Shown here: piece after piece, positions 52,613-61,285 of the stretch
How the letters are laid out: each line of letters starts with the position of its first letter
Numbering within the stretch: position 1 is the stretch's first letter
NCBI RefSeq assembly: GCF_902499075.1
Contig: NZ_CABVPP010000018.1
Span: 1-64,000 of the forward strand
Direction of reading: 5' to 3'
Length of the DNA stretch: 64,000 nucleotides
Source: Burkholderia pseudomultivorans
GTDB lineage: Bacteria; Pseudomonadota; Gammaproteobacteria; Burkholderiales; Burkholderiaceae
Translations under genes and position numbers: made by a program
The notes under the pieces: generated by a model
The model's input: the letters and a program-made list of their open reading frames with translations, nothing else
What the model was told of the DNA's origin: nothing
Databases searched by the model: none

Positions 52613-52819
52613 ATGGTCAATCGAAGCGCGTGCCCCATACAGGACATCCGTTGCGGAAGCTGTAACCGAAAACTCAGAGCCGGCGAGTACATCCGGCTCA
52701 CCATCAAATGCCCGCGCTGTCGGGCCATGAACGTCTTGAGGGCCGAGCGCCCCTTACCCGCAGGCCACCGAGCCTCCGATACGAGGGAATCGCCCCATGC
52801 AACACCCCATCTTCGCTGA
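52613..52819 (+). CDS. com: Com-like zinc-finger translational regulator
   Basis: 68 residues with a four-cysteine zinc finger, C14-x2-C17 and C33-x2-C36 (DIRCGSCNRKL and IKCPRCRAMN). This is the Com family. In phage Mu, Com binds the mom mRNA leader and opens its ribosome site. Here the coding region overlaps the following methylase by 23 bp, as Mu com overlaps mom. The ribosome site is weak, so the start is tentative. Confidence 0.75.
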   Translation: MVNRSACPIQDIRCGSCNRKLRAGEYIRLTIKCPRCRAMNVLRAERPLPAGHRASDTRESPHATPHLR

Positions 52820-53546
52820 CTTGATCAACCGCATTCATCTGGCCGACGCACTGAGCGTGCTGCGCGCGTTGCCCGACGGCTGTATCGACCTGACCTTCAC
52901 GGATCCGCCCTACTCGTCCGGCGGCACGACGAGCGCGTCGCGCAGCCAGGCGCCGTCGAGCAAGTACATCGGCGGCGACGTGAAGACCGTCTACCCTGAA
53001 TTCCAGCACGACAGCAAGGATCAACGGTCGTGGACGTTCTGGTGCATGACGTGGCTCGCCGAGGTCTACCGCGTCAGTCGCAACGAAGCGCACCTCGTCT
53101 GCTTCGTCGACTGGCGCCAGTTACCGAGCCTCACCGATGCAATCCAGGCGGCCGGCTTCACGTGGCGCGGCGTCGCTGTGTGGGACAAGACGAGCGGCCG
53201 TGCGCGGCCGCGCGCCGGCGGCTTCGCGCAGCAGGCCGAATTCCTGGTCTGGGCGACGAAGGGCGCCGTGCGCCGCGCCGACGTGTACCTGCCCGGCGTG
53301 TTCTCAGAACGCCTCGCGCACCCGAAGCGTCACATGACCGAAAAGCCCGCGCAGCTCGCGCGCGAAGTCGTGCGCTTGGCGCCGGCCGGGGGCGTCGTCC
53401 TGGACCCGTTCGCCGGGTCCGGGACGTTCCTCGATGCTGCGAAGCAGGCCGGCTTGAACTGGATCGGCTGCGAGCTCGAGCCGGCCTACCATCAGGTGGC
53501 AACGGCCCGCGTGGCCGGGCTCGGCACTCCGGGCGTCGCGGCGTAG
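52797..53546 (+). CDS. Phage DNA methyltransferase, beta-class N6-adenine/N4-cytosine type
   Basis: 249 residues. Catalytic motif IV DPPY is at 36-39 (FTDPPYSSGG). The SAM-binding motif DPFAGSGT is at about 203-210. The order catalytic motif, target-recognition region, SAM motif is that of the beta class. It probably modifies phage DNA against host restriction, as P2-like Burkholderia phages carry such enzymes with Com. Base choice (N6-A or N4-C) cannot be settled here. It is followed by a late-promoter dyad. Confidence 0.9.
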   Translation: MQHPIFADLINRIHLADALSVLRALPDGCIDLTFTDPPYSSGGTTSASRSQAPSSKYIGGDVKTVYPEFQHDSKDQRSWTFWCMTWLAEVYRVSRNEAHLVCFVDWRQLPSLTDAIQAAGFTWRGVAVWDKTSGRARPRAGGFAQQAEFLVWATKGAVRRADVYLPGVFSERLAHPKRHMTEKPAQLAREVVRLAPAGGVVLDPFAGSGTFLDAAKQAGLNWIGCELEPAYHQVATARVAGLGTPGVAA

Positions 53547-53566
53547 CGACGTTTCGCGGCGGTTTC

Positions 53567-53591
53567 GGTTGTACCCGGCCGCTGCACAACC
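53567..53591. promoter_or_regulatory. Probable Ogr-dependent late promoter site before FI
   Basis: GGTTGT-N13-ACAACC, third copy of the 25-bp dyad, 66 bp before the sheath gene. P2 likewise has a late promoter upstream of FI. Confidence 0.75.
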
Positions 53592-53657
53592 AAGCGCGCG
53601 TGATCTGCGCGCGCGCGAGCGGCAATCTTTCGGGAGGCTCACTTCCGGGAGAAACGC

Positions 53658-54830
53658 ATGCCTTCTGATTACCACCACGGCGTACGCGTCATTGAGATCA
53701 ATGAGGGTACGCGCCCCATCCGCACGGTCAGCACGGCCGTCATCGGCCTGGTCAGCACGGCCGACGACGCCGATGCGGCCACCTTCCCCGAAAACCGTCC
53801 CGTTCTTATCACCGACGTGCAGGCAGCGATTAGCAAGGCAGGCACGAAGGGCACGCTCGCGCGTTCGCTCGATGCGATCGCCGCGCAGACGTCCCCGCTG
53901 ATCGTCGCGGTGCGTGTGCCAACCGGCAAGGATGCGGATACCACCACCACCAACGTGATCGGCACGACCACCGCGGACGGCCAGTACACCGGTATGAAGG
54001 CGCTGCTCGCCGCGAAGAGCCGCCTCGGCGTGAAGCCGCGCGTGCTCGGTTGTCCAGGCCTCGACACCCTGCCCGTCGCCTCCGAGCTTGCGACGATCGC
54101 GCAGAAGCTGCGCGGCTTCGGCTACATCAGCGCGTTCGGCGCACAGACGAAGGAGGAAGCGACCGCCTACCGCGCGAACTTCGGCCAGCGTGAGCTGATG
54201 ACGATCTGGCCGGATTTCGTGAACTGGAACACCACGACCAACGCCGAGGACATCACGTGGGCAACGGCGCGCGCGCTCGGCATGCGCGCGAAGATCGACG
54301 AAGAGATCGGCTGGCACAAGACGATCTCGAACGTCGTGGTCAACGGCGTCACGGGCATCAGCCGCGACGTGTTCTGGGACCTGCAGGACCCGAACACCGA
54401 CGCGGGCTACCTGAACAGCCACGAAGTGACCACGCTGGTGAACGCGGACGGTTACCGTCTATGGGGATCGCGCACCTGTTCCGAGGACAAGCTGTGGGCG
54501 TTCGAGAACTATGTGCGCAGCGCGCAGGTGATCGCCGACACGATGGCCGAGGCGCACATGTGGGCCGTCGACCAGCCGATGAGCCGCACGCTGATGCGCG
54601 ACATCGTCGACGGCGTGAATGCGAAGTTCCGCGCGTGGAAGACCGCCGGCTACCTGATCGACGGCGAATGCTGGTTCGATCCGGGCGCGAACGACAAGGA
54701 TTCGCTCAAGGCCGGCTTGGGCTTCATCGACTACGACTTCTGCCCTGCCCCGCCGCTCGAAGACCTGACGTTCCGCCAGCGCATCACCGACCGCTATCTG
54801 GTCAAGTTCGCGCAAAGCATCGCGGTCTGA
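53658..54830 (+). CDS. FI: Tail sheath protein (P2 gpFI)
   Basis: 390 residues with the phage sheath pattern YHHGVRVIEINEGTRPIRTVSTAVIGLVSTADDAD, RPVLITDVQAAISKAGTKGTL and a C-terminal PPLEDLTFRQRITDRYLVKFAQSI. It forms the contractile sheath around gpFII. It is a first-in-operon late gene with its own activator site upstream. Confidence 0.95.
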   Translation: MPSDYHHGVRVIEINEGTRPIRTVSTAVIGLVSTADDADAATFPENRPVLITDVQAAISKAGTKGTLARSLDAIAAQTSPLIVAVRVPTGKDADTTTTNVIGTTTADGQYTGMKALLAAKSRLGVKPRVLGCPGLDTLPVASELATIAQKLRGFGYISAFGAQTKEEATAYRANFGQRELMTIWPDFVNWNTTTNAEDITWATARALGMRAKIDEEIGWHKTISNVVVNGVTGISRDVFWDLQDPNTDAGYLNSHEVTTLVNADGYRLWGSRTCSEDKLWAFENYVRSAQVIADTMAEAHMWAVDQPMSRTLMRDIVDGVNAKFRAWKTAGYLIDGECWFDPGANDKDSLKAGLGFIDYDFCPAPPLEDLTFRQRITDRYLVKFAQSIAV

Positions 54831-54859
54831 TCGCTCGACACTCACCATAGGGAAATGCA

Positions 54860-55369
54860 ATGGCTCTGCCATCCAAACTGAAGAACTTCAACGTCTTCGA
54901 AGACGGCACCTCGTTCGTCGGGGAAGTCACCGAAATCCAGCTGCCGAAGCTCACGCGCAAGATGGAGGCGTATCGCGGCGGCGGCATGAACGCCGAGGTC
55001 GACATCGATCTCGGCATGGAGAAGATGGAACTCGGCCTGACGATGGGCGGCTTCATGAAGGAGATGTTCAAGACGTGGGGCACGTCGAAGGTCGACGGCG
55101 TCACCGTACGTTTCGCTGGCTCCTATCAGCGCGACGACACCGAGGATGTCGACGCGGTCGAGGTGTATGTGCGCGGCCGCTACAAGGAAATCGACCCCGG
55201 CAAGGCCAAGGCCGGCGACAACGCCGACCAGACCGGCACGATGTCGCTGTCGTATTACCGGCTCATCTGCAACGGCGAGACGCTGATCGAGATCGACGTC
55301 CCGAACTTCGTCGAGATCGTCGGCGGCGTCGATCGTCTCGCACAGCAGCGCCGCGCCATCGGCCTGTAA
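54860..55369 (+). CDS. FII: Tail tube protein (P2 gpFII)
   Basis: 169 residues: ALPSKLKNFNVFEDGTSFVGEVTEIQLPKLTRKMEAYRGGGMNAEVDIDLGMEKMELGLTMGG, the phage_tube signature. It builds the inner tube, the homologue in function of T6SS Hcp. It is 29 bp after FI and co-transcribed with it. Confidence 0.95.
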   Translation: MALPSKLKNFNVFEDGTSFVGEVTEIQLPKLTRKMEAYRGGGMNAEVDIDLGMEKMELGLTMGGFMKEMFKTWGTSKVDGVTVRFAGSYQRDDTEDVDAVEVYVRGRYKEIDPGKAKAGDNADQTGTMSLSYYRLICNGETLIEIDVPNFVEIVGGVDRLAQQRRAIGL

Positions 55370-55402
55370 CCCCCTTACCCCTACCCTCAGAGGAACCATA
55401 CG

Positions 55403-55714
55403 ATGCAATCGAAGCAATCCGCCATCATCACGCTCGACACACCGATCAAGCGCGGCGAGCAGGAAATCACCGCTGTCACGCTGAACAAGCCGCTCGCGGG
55501 CGCGCTGCGCGGCGTCGCGCTCACCGACGTGCTGCAGCTGGACGTGATCGCGTTGTCGAAGGTGCTGCCGCGCATCAGCGATCCCGTTCTGACCACGCAG
55601 GACGTGCTACGCCTGGACCCTGCGGACCTCGTCCAGCTCGGCACCGAGGTAGCCGGTTTTTTGGTGCCGAACTCGTCGAAGGCGGACGCCTCCCTCGAAC
55701 CGTCGACGACGTGA
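55403..55714 (+). CDS. E: Tail assembly chaperone E (P2 gpE)
   Basis: 103 residues, starting QSKQSAIITLDTPIKRGEQEITAVTLNKPLAGALRGV, the gpE pattern. It binds the tape measure protein during tail assembly. A slippery heptamer near its 3' end allows a longer E+E' product (separate entry). Confidence 0.9.
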   Translation: MQSKQSAIITLDTPIKRGEQEITAVTLNKPLAGALRGVALTDVLQLDVIALSKVLPRISDPVLTTQDVLRLDPADLVQLGTEVAGFLVPNSSKADASLEPSTT

Positions 55715-55833
55715 TGGCCGATATCGCGCTCGTGTTCCACTGGTCGCCCGACGCGATGGCCGCCATGCCGTTGTCTGAGCTGATGGACTGGCGCGAACGC
55801 GCGCGCGAGCGCTACGAGCGAGGCGACGAATGA
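55403..55833 (+). CDS. E': E+E' fusion from programmed -1 frameshift
   Basis: At T-TTT-TTG (55657-55663), in phase with E, ribosomes can slip back one base. Decoding then continues GAELVEGGRLPRTVDD and ALVFHWSPDAMAAMPLSELMDW to a stop at 55831-55833, giving a product of about 143 residues. The E' segment is the conserved part of the P2 E+E' chaperone, and P2 uses a T-run slip at the same place. The tape measure gene starts within the E' stop (ATGA). Confidence 0.88.
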
Positions 55834-58800
55834 GCGACCGTTCGCTTCGTCTGGAAGTGGTACTGAAGGCGCTCGACCAGGCGAGCCGCCCGATTCGCGA
55901 GATCACCGGCCGCAACCGCACGCTGGTGAAAGACCTGCGCGACACCCGCGCGCGCCTGAAGGAGCTGAGCGACACGCAGCGGCGTATCGGCGAGTTCCGC
56001 GAGATGCGCACGGGCCTCGCGAACACATCGGCGAAGCTCGCCGATGCGCAGAAGAAGGTGAAGGAACTCGCGAAGTCGCTGCATGCGTACGGGCCGCCGT
56101 CGCAGCAGATGATTGCCGAGCTGGCGAAGGCGCGGCAAGCGTCGTCGAGGCTCGGTATCGCGTTCAAGAAGCAATCGGCGGGCGTTGACGAGCTGCGCAA
56201 TCGGCTCGTGCGCGCCGGCGTCGACACGAGCAAGCTCTCCCAGCACGAGCGCACTCTGCGGAACGACATCGCCGCAACCACCAACGCCATCGATGCGCAG
56301 ACGCGCCGTCTCGACGCGCTGAACCACCGTCAGCAGCGCATCGCGGCCGCGCGCACGAAGATGGGCGCCATGCGTGGCGCTGCGGCCGAGATGGCAATTG
56401 GCGGATATGCCGCGCGCTCGACCGGTCAGCACATCCTCGACGATCTGCGCGAGCCGCTGGCCGAGGCGAAGAAAATCCAGAACGAGCGCGGCCGCATTCA
56501 GGGGCTCGGTCTCGGCGATCACGCGACGCAGGACGCCGAGCGCTACGTGCGGGGAATGAAAACGCCGGGCGTCGCGATCGCGGACAACATGACGCTGATG
56601 CGCGACGCGATGTCGATCTTCGCGGACGAGCATCACGCGCAGATGGTGATGCCGACGCTCGCGAAGATGAAGTTCGCGAACGAGGCGATGTTCGGCGCCG
56701 GCCAGGGGCACGAAAACGAAGAGAAGTTCATGAACATGCTGAAGGTGATCGAGCTGCGCGGCGGCACGAAATCCGAGGCAGCGTTCATCAAAGAAGCGAA
56801 CATGGTTCAGCAGGTGCTGACCGCGACCGGTGGGCGCGTCGGCGGCGACGAATGGCGAAACTTCATCCAGACCGGCAAGGTCGCGGCGAAGCAGATGCGC
56901 CAGGACGCGTTCTACTACCAGATGGAGCCGCTGATTCAGGAAATGGGCGGGCATGCGGCTGGCACCGGTGTGCAGGCGGCGTACAGCAACCTGATGCAGG
57001 GCAAGACCACCGTGCGCGCCGCGAAGCGCCTGGTCGAACTGGGCCTCGTCGACAAGAAGTCGGTCGAATACAACACCATCGGCAACGTGAAGCGCATCAA
57101 GCCCGGTGCGCTGATCCAGGGGGAGCTGTTCAACGCGTCGCCGTTCGAGTGGATGGAGAAGGTGCTGCTGCCGAAGCTGAAAGCCAAGGGCATCACGTCG
57201 GACGCCAAGATTCTGGAGGAATTCTCCACGATCATGACGAACGGCAACGGCGCAAATCTGTTCGCGACGATGTACATGCAGCGTGAGCAGATTCACAAAA
57301 ACGAGAAGCTGAACCGCGGCGCGTACGGGATCGACCAGTTGCACGCGCTCGGGCAGAAGCAAACCGAAGGGCGCGAGCTGATTGCGCTGGAGAAGGTGCG
57401 CAACCTGCGCACCGTCATCGGCGAGCAGGTATTGCCCGTGTACAACCGCGCGCTCGAGCTGACGACGACCGTGCTCGAGCGACTGCTCGGCTTCGCGAAG
57501 CAGTATCCCAACTTCACGCGCGCGGTCGCGATCGGCGCGGCCGGGCTCGGCGTGCTGTTAGCCGTGCTCGGCACGTTGACGATCGCGCTCGCCGGCATCC
57601 TCGGGCCGCTCGCAATCGTGCGCTTCAGCATGTCGATGCTCGGCATCCAGGGCGGCGTCCTGGCGCGCGCGCTCGGCGCCGGCGCTGGCGCGCTGCGGCG
57701 CTTCTCCGGCGCCGCGACCGGCGCTGCCTCGGGCGTCGCCGCTGCTGGCACCGGTGCGCGCGGCGCGGCGACACGCATCCGTGCGGCGCTGTCGAGCGCC
57801 TGGGTCGCTTCGTCTCCCCGAGCTGCAGCGGCGTCGCTGCGCGCCTACGTCGCGTCGCTCGCACAGCGGGTGCCAGCCGCCTGTCGAGCCGCACGCGCGG
57901 CAGTGCGCCAATGGGGCGTATCGGCGGTCGCCGCCATGAAGGATGGCGCAAGCGCTGCGCGCCAGTACACCGCGCAGTTGTGGCGCGCCGTCGCCGCGCA
58001 GGCCGCCGCCACGCGCGCGGCCGTAGTGTCGCGCTGGACGATGGCCCGGCAGTACGTCGCGCGCCGCGGCGTGTCGGGCATGGCCGTCGACGGGGCGCAC
58101 GGCGGTTTCAACCTGGTCAAGGGCGGCACGATGGGCGCGATCAATGGCGTGCGCGCGGCGCTCGGTGGGCTGGCGCAGACGCTGCTATTCGTCGGCCGTG
58201 TCGCATTGATGAGCCCGATCGGCCTGGTGATTGCCGGCATCGCGCTCGCCGCGCTTCTCGTCGTCAAATACTGGGAACCGATCAAGGCGTTTTTCTCGGG
58301 CTTTTGGCAAGGGCTATCCGAGGGTCTGAAGCCGCTCGCGCCGATCTTCACTCGCGTGCTCGCGATCCTCGGCTCCGCGTTCGAACCGCTCAAGCCCGTA
58401 TTCAACTGGCTCGTCGAGGCCATGAAAGGAGCGTGGGACTGGATCAAACGGATGTTGGGTCCCGTCGATTCCACCAAGGAAAGCCTCGACAAGGCGACCA
58501 GTGCCGGCAAGGGCTTCGGCGCGTGGCTCGCCGACATCATCGTGGTCGCAGCGGATGCCGCCGCACGCTTCGTCGAATTCGGTGCGAACCTGATGTCGGG
58601 GCTCGTCAACGGGATCACGAACGGCCTGGGCGCCGTGAAGACTGCGATCCAGGCCGCCGGCGACAGCGTGGTCGGCTGGTTCAAGGAACGGCTCGGCATC
58701 CATTCGCCGAGCCGCGTGTTCGCCGCGCTCGGCGGCTGGACAATGGCCGGTCTCGAGCAGGGGCTGCGCAACGGCCTGGACGGGCCGCTCGCGACCGTGC

Positions 58801-59081
58801 GCGAGCTCGGCAAGCGGATCGTCGCGGCCGGCGCCGGCATCGGCATCACGGGCGCGGCCATCGCCGGCGGCGCACCCCTCACCGTCGACAACCGCCCGCC
58901 GTTGACCGCCGCGGCCGTTGCGCGCACGCCAGCGTCGACACCGGCGCCGATCACGATCAACGTGTACGCGTCGCCCGGCATGGACGCGAATGCGCTCGCG
59001 CAGAAGGTGCTGCAGCTGATGCGCCAAGAGCAGGCCGCGCAGGCCGCGCGCGATCGGTCGCGCCTGCGCGATCGGGATTGA
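55830..59081 (+). CDS. T: Tape measure protein (P2 gpT)
   Basis: 1083 residues, a tape measure protein longer than P2 gpT. The N-terminal third is a charged coiled coil (LEVVLKALDQASRPIREITGRNRTLVKD). Hydrophobic segments follow (IGAAGLGVLLAVLGTLTIALAGILGPLAI and ALMSPIGLVIAGIALAALLVVKYW), with an Ala/Arg-rich low-complexity stretch between about 610 and 760. The C-terminal GVKT-like GLGAVKTAIQAAGDSVVGWFKERLGIHSPSRVFAALG is typical of tape measures. It sets tail length. Confidence 0.93.
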   Translation: MSDRSLRLEVVLKALDQASRPIREITGRNRTLVKDLRDTRARLKELSDTQRRIGEFREMRTGLANTSAKLADAQKKVKELAKSLHAYGPPSQQMIAELAKARQASSRLGIAFKKQSAGVDELRNRLVRAGVDTSKLSQHERTLRNDIAATTNAIDAQTRRLDALNHRQQRIAAARTKMGAMRGAAAEMAIGGYAARSTGQHILDDLREPLAEAKKIQNERGRIQGLGLGDHATQDAERYVRGMKTPGVAIADNMTLMRDAMSIFADEHHAQMVMPTLAKMKFANEAMFGAGQGHENEEKFMNMLKVIELRGGTKSEAAFIKEANMVQQVLTATGGRVGGDEWRNFIQTGKVAAKQMRQDAFYYQMEPLIQEMGGHAAGTGVQAAYSNLMQGKTTVRAAKRLVELGLVDKKSVEYNTIGNVKRIKPGALIQGELFNASPFEWMEKVLLPKLKAKGITSDAKILEEFSTIMTNGNGANLFATMYMQREQIHKNEKLNRGAYGIDQLHALGQKQTEGRELIALEKVRNLRTVIGEQVLPVYNRALELTTTVLERLLGFAKQYPNFTRAVAIGAAGLGVLLAVLGTLTIALAGILGPLAIVRFSMSMLGIQGGVLARALGAGAGALRRFSGAATGAASGVAAAGTGARGAATRIRAALSSAWVASSPRAAAASLRAYVASLAQRVPAACRAARAAVRQWGVSAVAAMKDGASAARQYTAQLWRAVAAQAAATRAAVVSRWTMARQYVARRGVSGMAVDGAHGGFNLVKGGTMGAINGVRAALGGLAQTLLFVGRVALMSPIGLVIAGIALAALLVVKYWEPIKAFFSGFWQGLSEGLKPLAPIFTRVLAILGSAFEPLKPVFNWLVEAMKGAWDWIKRMLGPVDSTKESLDKATSAGKGFGAWLADIIVVAADAAARFVEFGANLMSGLVNGITNGLGAVKTAIQAAGDSVVGWFKERLGIHSPSRVFAALGGWTMAGLEQGLRNGLDGPLATVRELGKRIVAAGAGIGITGAAIAGGAPLTVDNRPPLTAAAVARTPASTPAPITINVYASPGMDANALAQKVLQLMRQEQAAQAARDRSRLRDRD

Positions 59082-59094
59082 AGGAGGGATTGTC

Positions 59095-59523
59095 ATGATG
59101 ATGGCGCTCGGGCTGTTCGTGTTCAGCCTGTCGACGCTGCCCTACCAGGAGCTGAAGCGCCGGCGCGGCTGGCGCTACGCAAGCAACAACCGTGTCGGCC
59201 GGAAGCCGGCGCGGCAGTACGTCGGCGAGGACGAGGAAACGATCGTCCTGTCCGGCGTGCTGCTGCCCGAGCTGACCGGCGGCGATCTGTCGCTGTCTGT
59301 GCTCGAGGCGATGGCGGACCAGCACACGGCGTGGCCGCTGATCGAGGGCACCGGCCACATCTACGGCATGTTCACGATCGACAACATCGATACGACCCGC
59401 ACGCTGTTTTTCCCGGACGGCGCCGCGCGCCGCATCGATTTCACGGTCGCGCTCACGCGCAACGACGACATCGACATGCTCGGCATCGTCACCGACGCGA
59501 TCAAGGAGGCGATCTCGCTATGA
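59095..59523 (+). CDS. U: Tail terminator/assembly protein U (P2 gpU)
   Basis: 142 residues: MALGLFVFSLSTLPYQELKRRRGWRYASNNRVGRKPARQYVGEDEETIVLSGVLLPELTGGD, the P2 gpU hallmark. It caps the tail tube. Three in-frame ATGs cluster at the start. It overlaps D by ATGA with a strong AAGGAGG before D. Confidence 0.94.
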   Translation: MMMALGLFVFSLSTLPYQELKRRRGWRYASNNRVGRKPARQYVGEDEETIVLSGVLLPELTGGDLSLSVLEAMADQHTAWPLIEGTGHIYGMFTIDNIDTTRTLFFPDGAARRIDFTVALTRNDDIDMLGIVTDAIKEAISL

Positions 59524-60665
59524 ACCTCGCCGACCTGCCGGGCGCCGACCTGGTGCAGAAAACCGTCCTGGCCGACGATCGTGTGCCGCGTGCGATCTAC
59601 TCGATTACGCTGAACGGAAAGGACATCTCGCACAAGTTCGACGGCCGACTGATCTCGATGACGCTGCAGGACAACCGCGGCTTCGAAGCCGACCAGCTCG
59701 ACATTAGCCTGGACGATTCGGACGGCGCGCTCGAGATTCCGACCCGCGGTGTGAGATTGAAGGTGGCGATCGGTTGGGCCGGTGCCGCAAACGGCCTCGT
59801 CGACAAGGGCGAATTCGTCGTCGACGAGGTGCGGCACACCGGCACGCCGGACGTGCTCACGATTCGCGCGCGCAGCGTCGATCTGCGTGCCGGCCTGTCG
59901 ATCAAGAAGGAGCGATCGTGGCACCGTCAGACCGTCGGCGCGATCGTGCGCGCGATCGCGAGCCAGAACAAGGTGGAGGCGCGCATCAGCAAGGCGCTCG
60001 ACGGCCAGCTCGTCGACCACATCGACCAGACCGCGGAGTCGGACGCGAACCTGCTGTCGCGCCTGGCGAAAATGTTCGATGCGATCGCGACAGTGAAGAA
60101 CGGAAAGCTGCTGTTCATCAAGGCCGGTGAGGCGACGACGGCCAGCGGCAAGCCGTTGCCCGCCATCACGATCACGCGCGACGTTGGCGATCGCCACGAG
60201 TTCGGCGTTGCCGATCGCGACACGTATTCCGGCGTGCAGGCGTTTTATCTGAACACGCGCACCGCGAAGAAACAGTCAACCACCGTGAAGCGGCGCAGGC
60301 GCCGCACCACGAAAAAGAAGCCGCTCGACAAGAGCGGCGACGTGTTGTTCGGCACGGCCGAGAACGTGAAGGTGCTGCGGCACACGTACGCGAACAAGAG
60401 CAACGCGACACGCGCGGCGAAGGCGGAATGGGAGAAGCTGCAACGCGGCGTTGCAGAGTTCAGCATCGTGCTCGCGCTCGGCCGGCCGGAGCTGATGACC
60501 GAATTACCTGTCACCGTGCGCGGTTACAAACGTGTCATCGACGACTGCAAATGGATCGTCGCGCGCGTTACACATACGCTCGACGGTAACGGCGGATTTA
60601 CATCGGACCTCGATCTGGAAGTCAAGGCGAGCGAGGTGCCGGAGATCGAATCGGAAGGGGAGTGA
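59520..60665 (+). CDS. D: Tail hub protein D (P2 gpD, late control protein family)
   Basis: 381 residues, with SITLNGKDISHKFDGRLISMTLQDNRGFEADQLDISLDDSDG and KGEFVVDEVRHTGTPDVLTIRARSVDLR, the phage_GPD family of gp27-like hub proteins. A basic insertion of lysines and arginines lies at about 250-265. It forms the hub on which the gpV spike sits. It is the last gene of the rightward tail operon and converges on the lysogeny operon. Confidence 0.94.
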   Translation: MNLADLPGADLVQKTVLADDRVPRAIYSITLNGKDISHKFDGRLISMTLQDNRGFEADQLDISLDDSDGALEIPTRGVRLKVAIGWAGAANGLVDKGEFVVDEVRHTGTPDVLTIRARSVDLRAGLSIKKERSWHRQTVGAIVRAIASQNKVEARISKALDGQLVDHIDQTAESDANLLSRLAKMFDAIATVKNGKLLFIKAGEATTASGKPLPAITITRDVGDRHEFGVADRDTYSGVQAFYLNTRTAKKQSTTVKRRRRRTTKKKPLDKSGDVLFGTAENVKVLRHTYANKSNATRAAKAEWEKLQRGVAEFSIVLALGRPELMTELPVTVRGYKRVIDDCKWIVARVTHTLDGNGGFTSDLDLEVKASEVPEIESEGE

Positions 60666-60704
60666 GTAGACTGTCGACGCATGCGTGAGTTACCCGCTGC
60701 GTCG

Positions 60705-60725
60705 AAAAAGCCCGCGATCGCGGGC
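60705..60725 (-). terminator. Terminator of the leftward lysogeny operon
   Basis: Perfect 16-bp palindrome GCCCGCGATCGCGGGC followed on the minus strand by five T. It lies between convergent gpD and the OB-fold membrane protein. A weak downstream T content on the plus strand means gpD transcription may also end here. Confidence 0.85.
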
Positions 60726-60750
60726 TTCAGTTCGCTGGTGTGTCGGCCCG

Positions 60751-61233
60751 TTACGCCGGCGTGCAGTCGCGCAACATCGGGCTACCGATCAAGCGACCGC
60801 CACCTTCGCACGTCCACGTTACCTTGTTGCCTTTCTCAAGCGCCGCTGCCAATGCCTCGTGTCCTTTGCTCAGGTATGCGTTGACGGGCATGAATTCGTT
60901 ACTGGTCCGCAGCTTCACCACGATATTATCGAACGCGTCCTTATCGATGCTCTGAATCGTGCCGCTTACCGACAGGGCCTTGCCCTTGTACTTCTGATCT
61001 GCAGCGACTTCATTTTTGTCGTACGCAGCGAACAGTGCCGCTGCCGTCACACTGATCGTCTCAACCGGCTTGGATCGCTCGCTGACCGGATTCGATGCGG
61101 TGGATCGCTCGCTGACCGGATTCGATACGGTGGATTGCTCCGCAGTCGGCTTCTCACCAAAAATAGCCCCTACCATCCCGATAACGAAAACGACGCCAAC
61201 GACGATGCCAAGCAGTTTGAGCAGTTTTTTCAT
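60751..61233 (-). CDS. Membrane-anchored OB-fold protein (tRNA_anti-like)
   Basis: 160 residues. One N-terminal membrane helix (LLKLLGIVVGVVFVIGMVGAIFG) leads to a repeated Ser/Glu linker (NPVSERS twice), then a tRNA_anti-like OB domain (AALFAAYDKNEVAADQKYKGKALSVSGTIQSI, then NAYLSKGHEALAAALEKGNKVTWTC). Position at the end of the repressor operon suggests expression in lysogens. Such anchored OB proteins have no settled function; superinfection exclusion is a guess. A longer frame upstream is not supported. Confidence 0.75.
   Translation of the reverse strand: MKKLLKLLGIVVGVVFVIGMVGAIFGEKPTAEQSTVSNPVSERSTASNPVSERSKPVETISVTAAALFAAYDKNEVAADQKYKGKALSVSGTIQSIDKDAFDNIVVKLRTSNEFMPVNAYLSKGHEALAAALEKGNKVTWTCEGGGRLIGSPMLRDCTPA
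61071..61130. repeat. 30-bp tandem direct repeat within the OB-fold gene
   Basis: Two 30-bp copies differing at one base, starting TGGATCGCTC at 61071 and again at 61101, with a partial third from 61131. They encode the repeated SERSxxSNPV linker. The period is a multiple of three, so copy number can change without breaking the frame. Confidence 0.85.
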
Positions 61234-61285
61234 AGGTCTCTCGGAAATATAGCGCGCTGCGCTTGTTAGAAATTGGTATAGAAAA

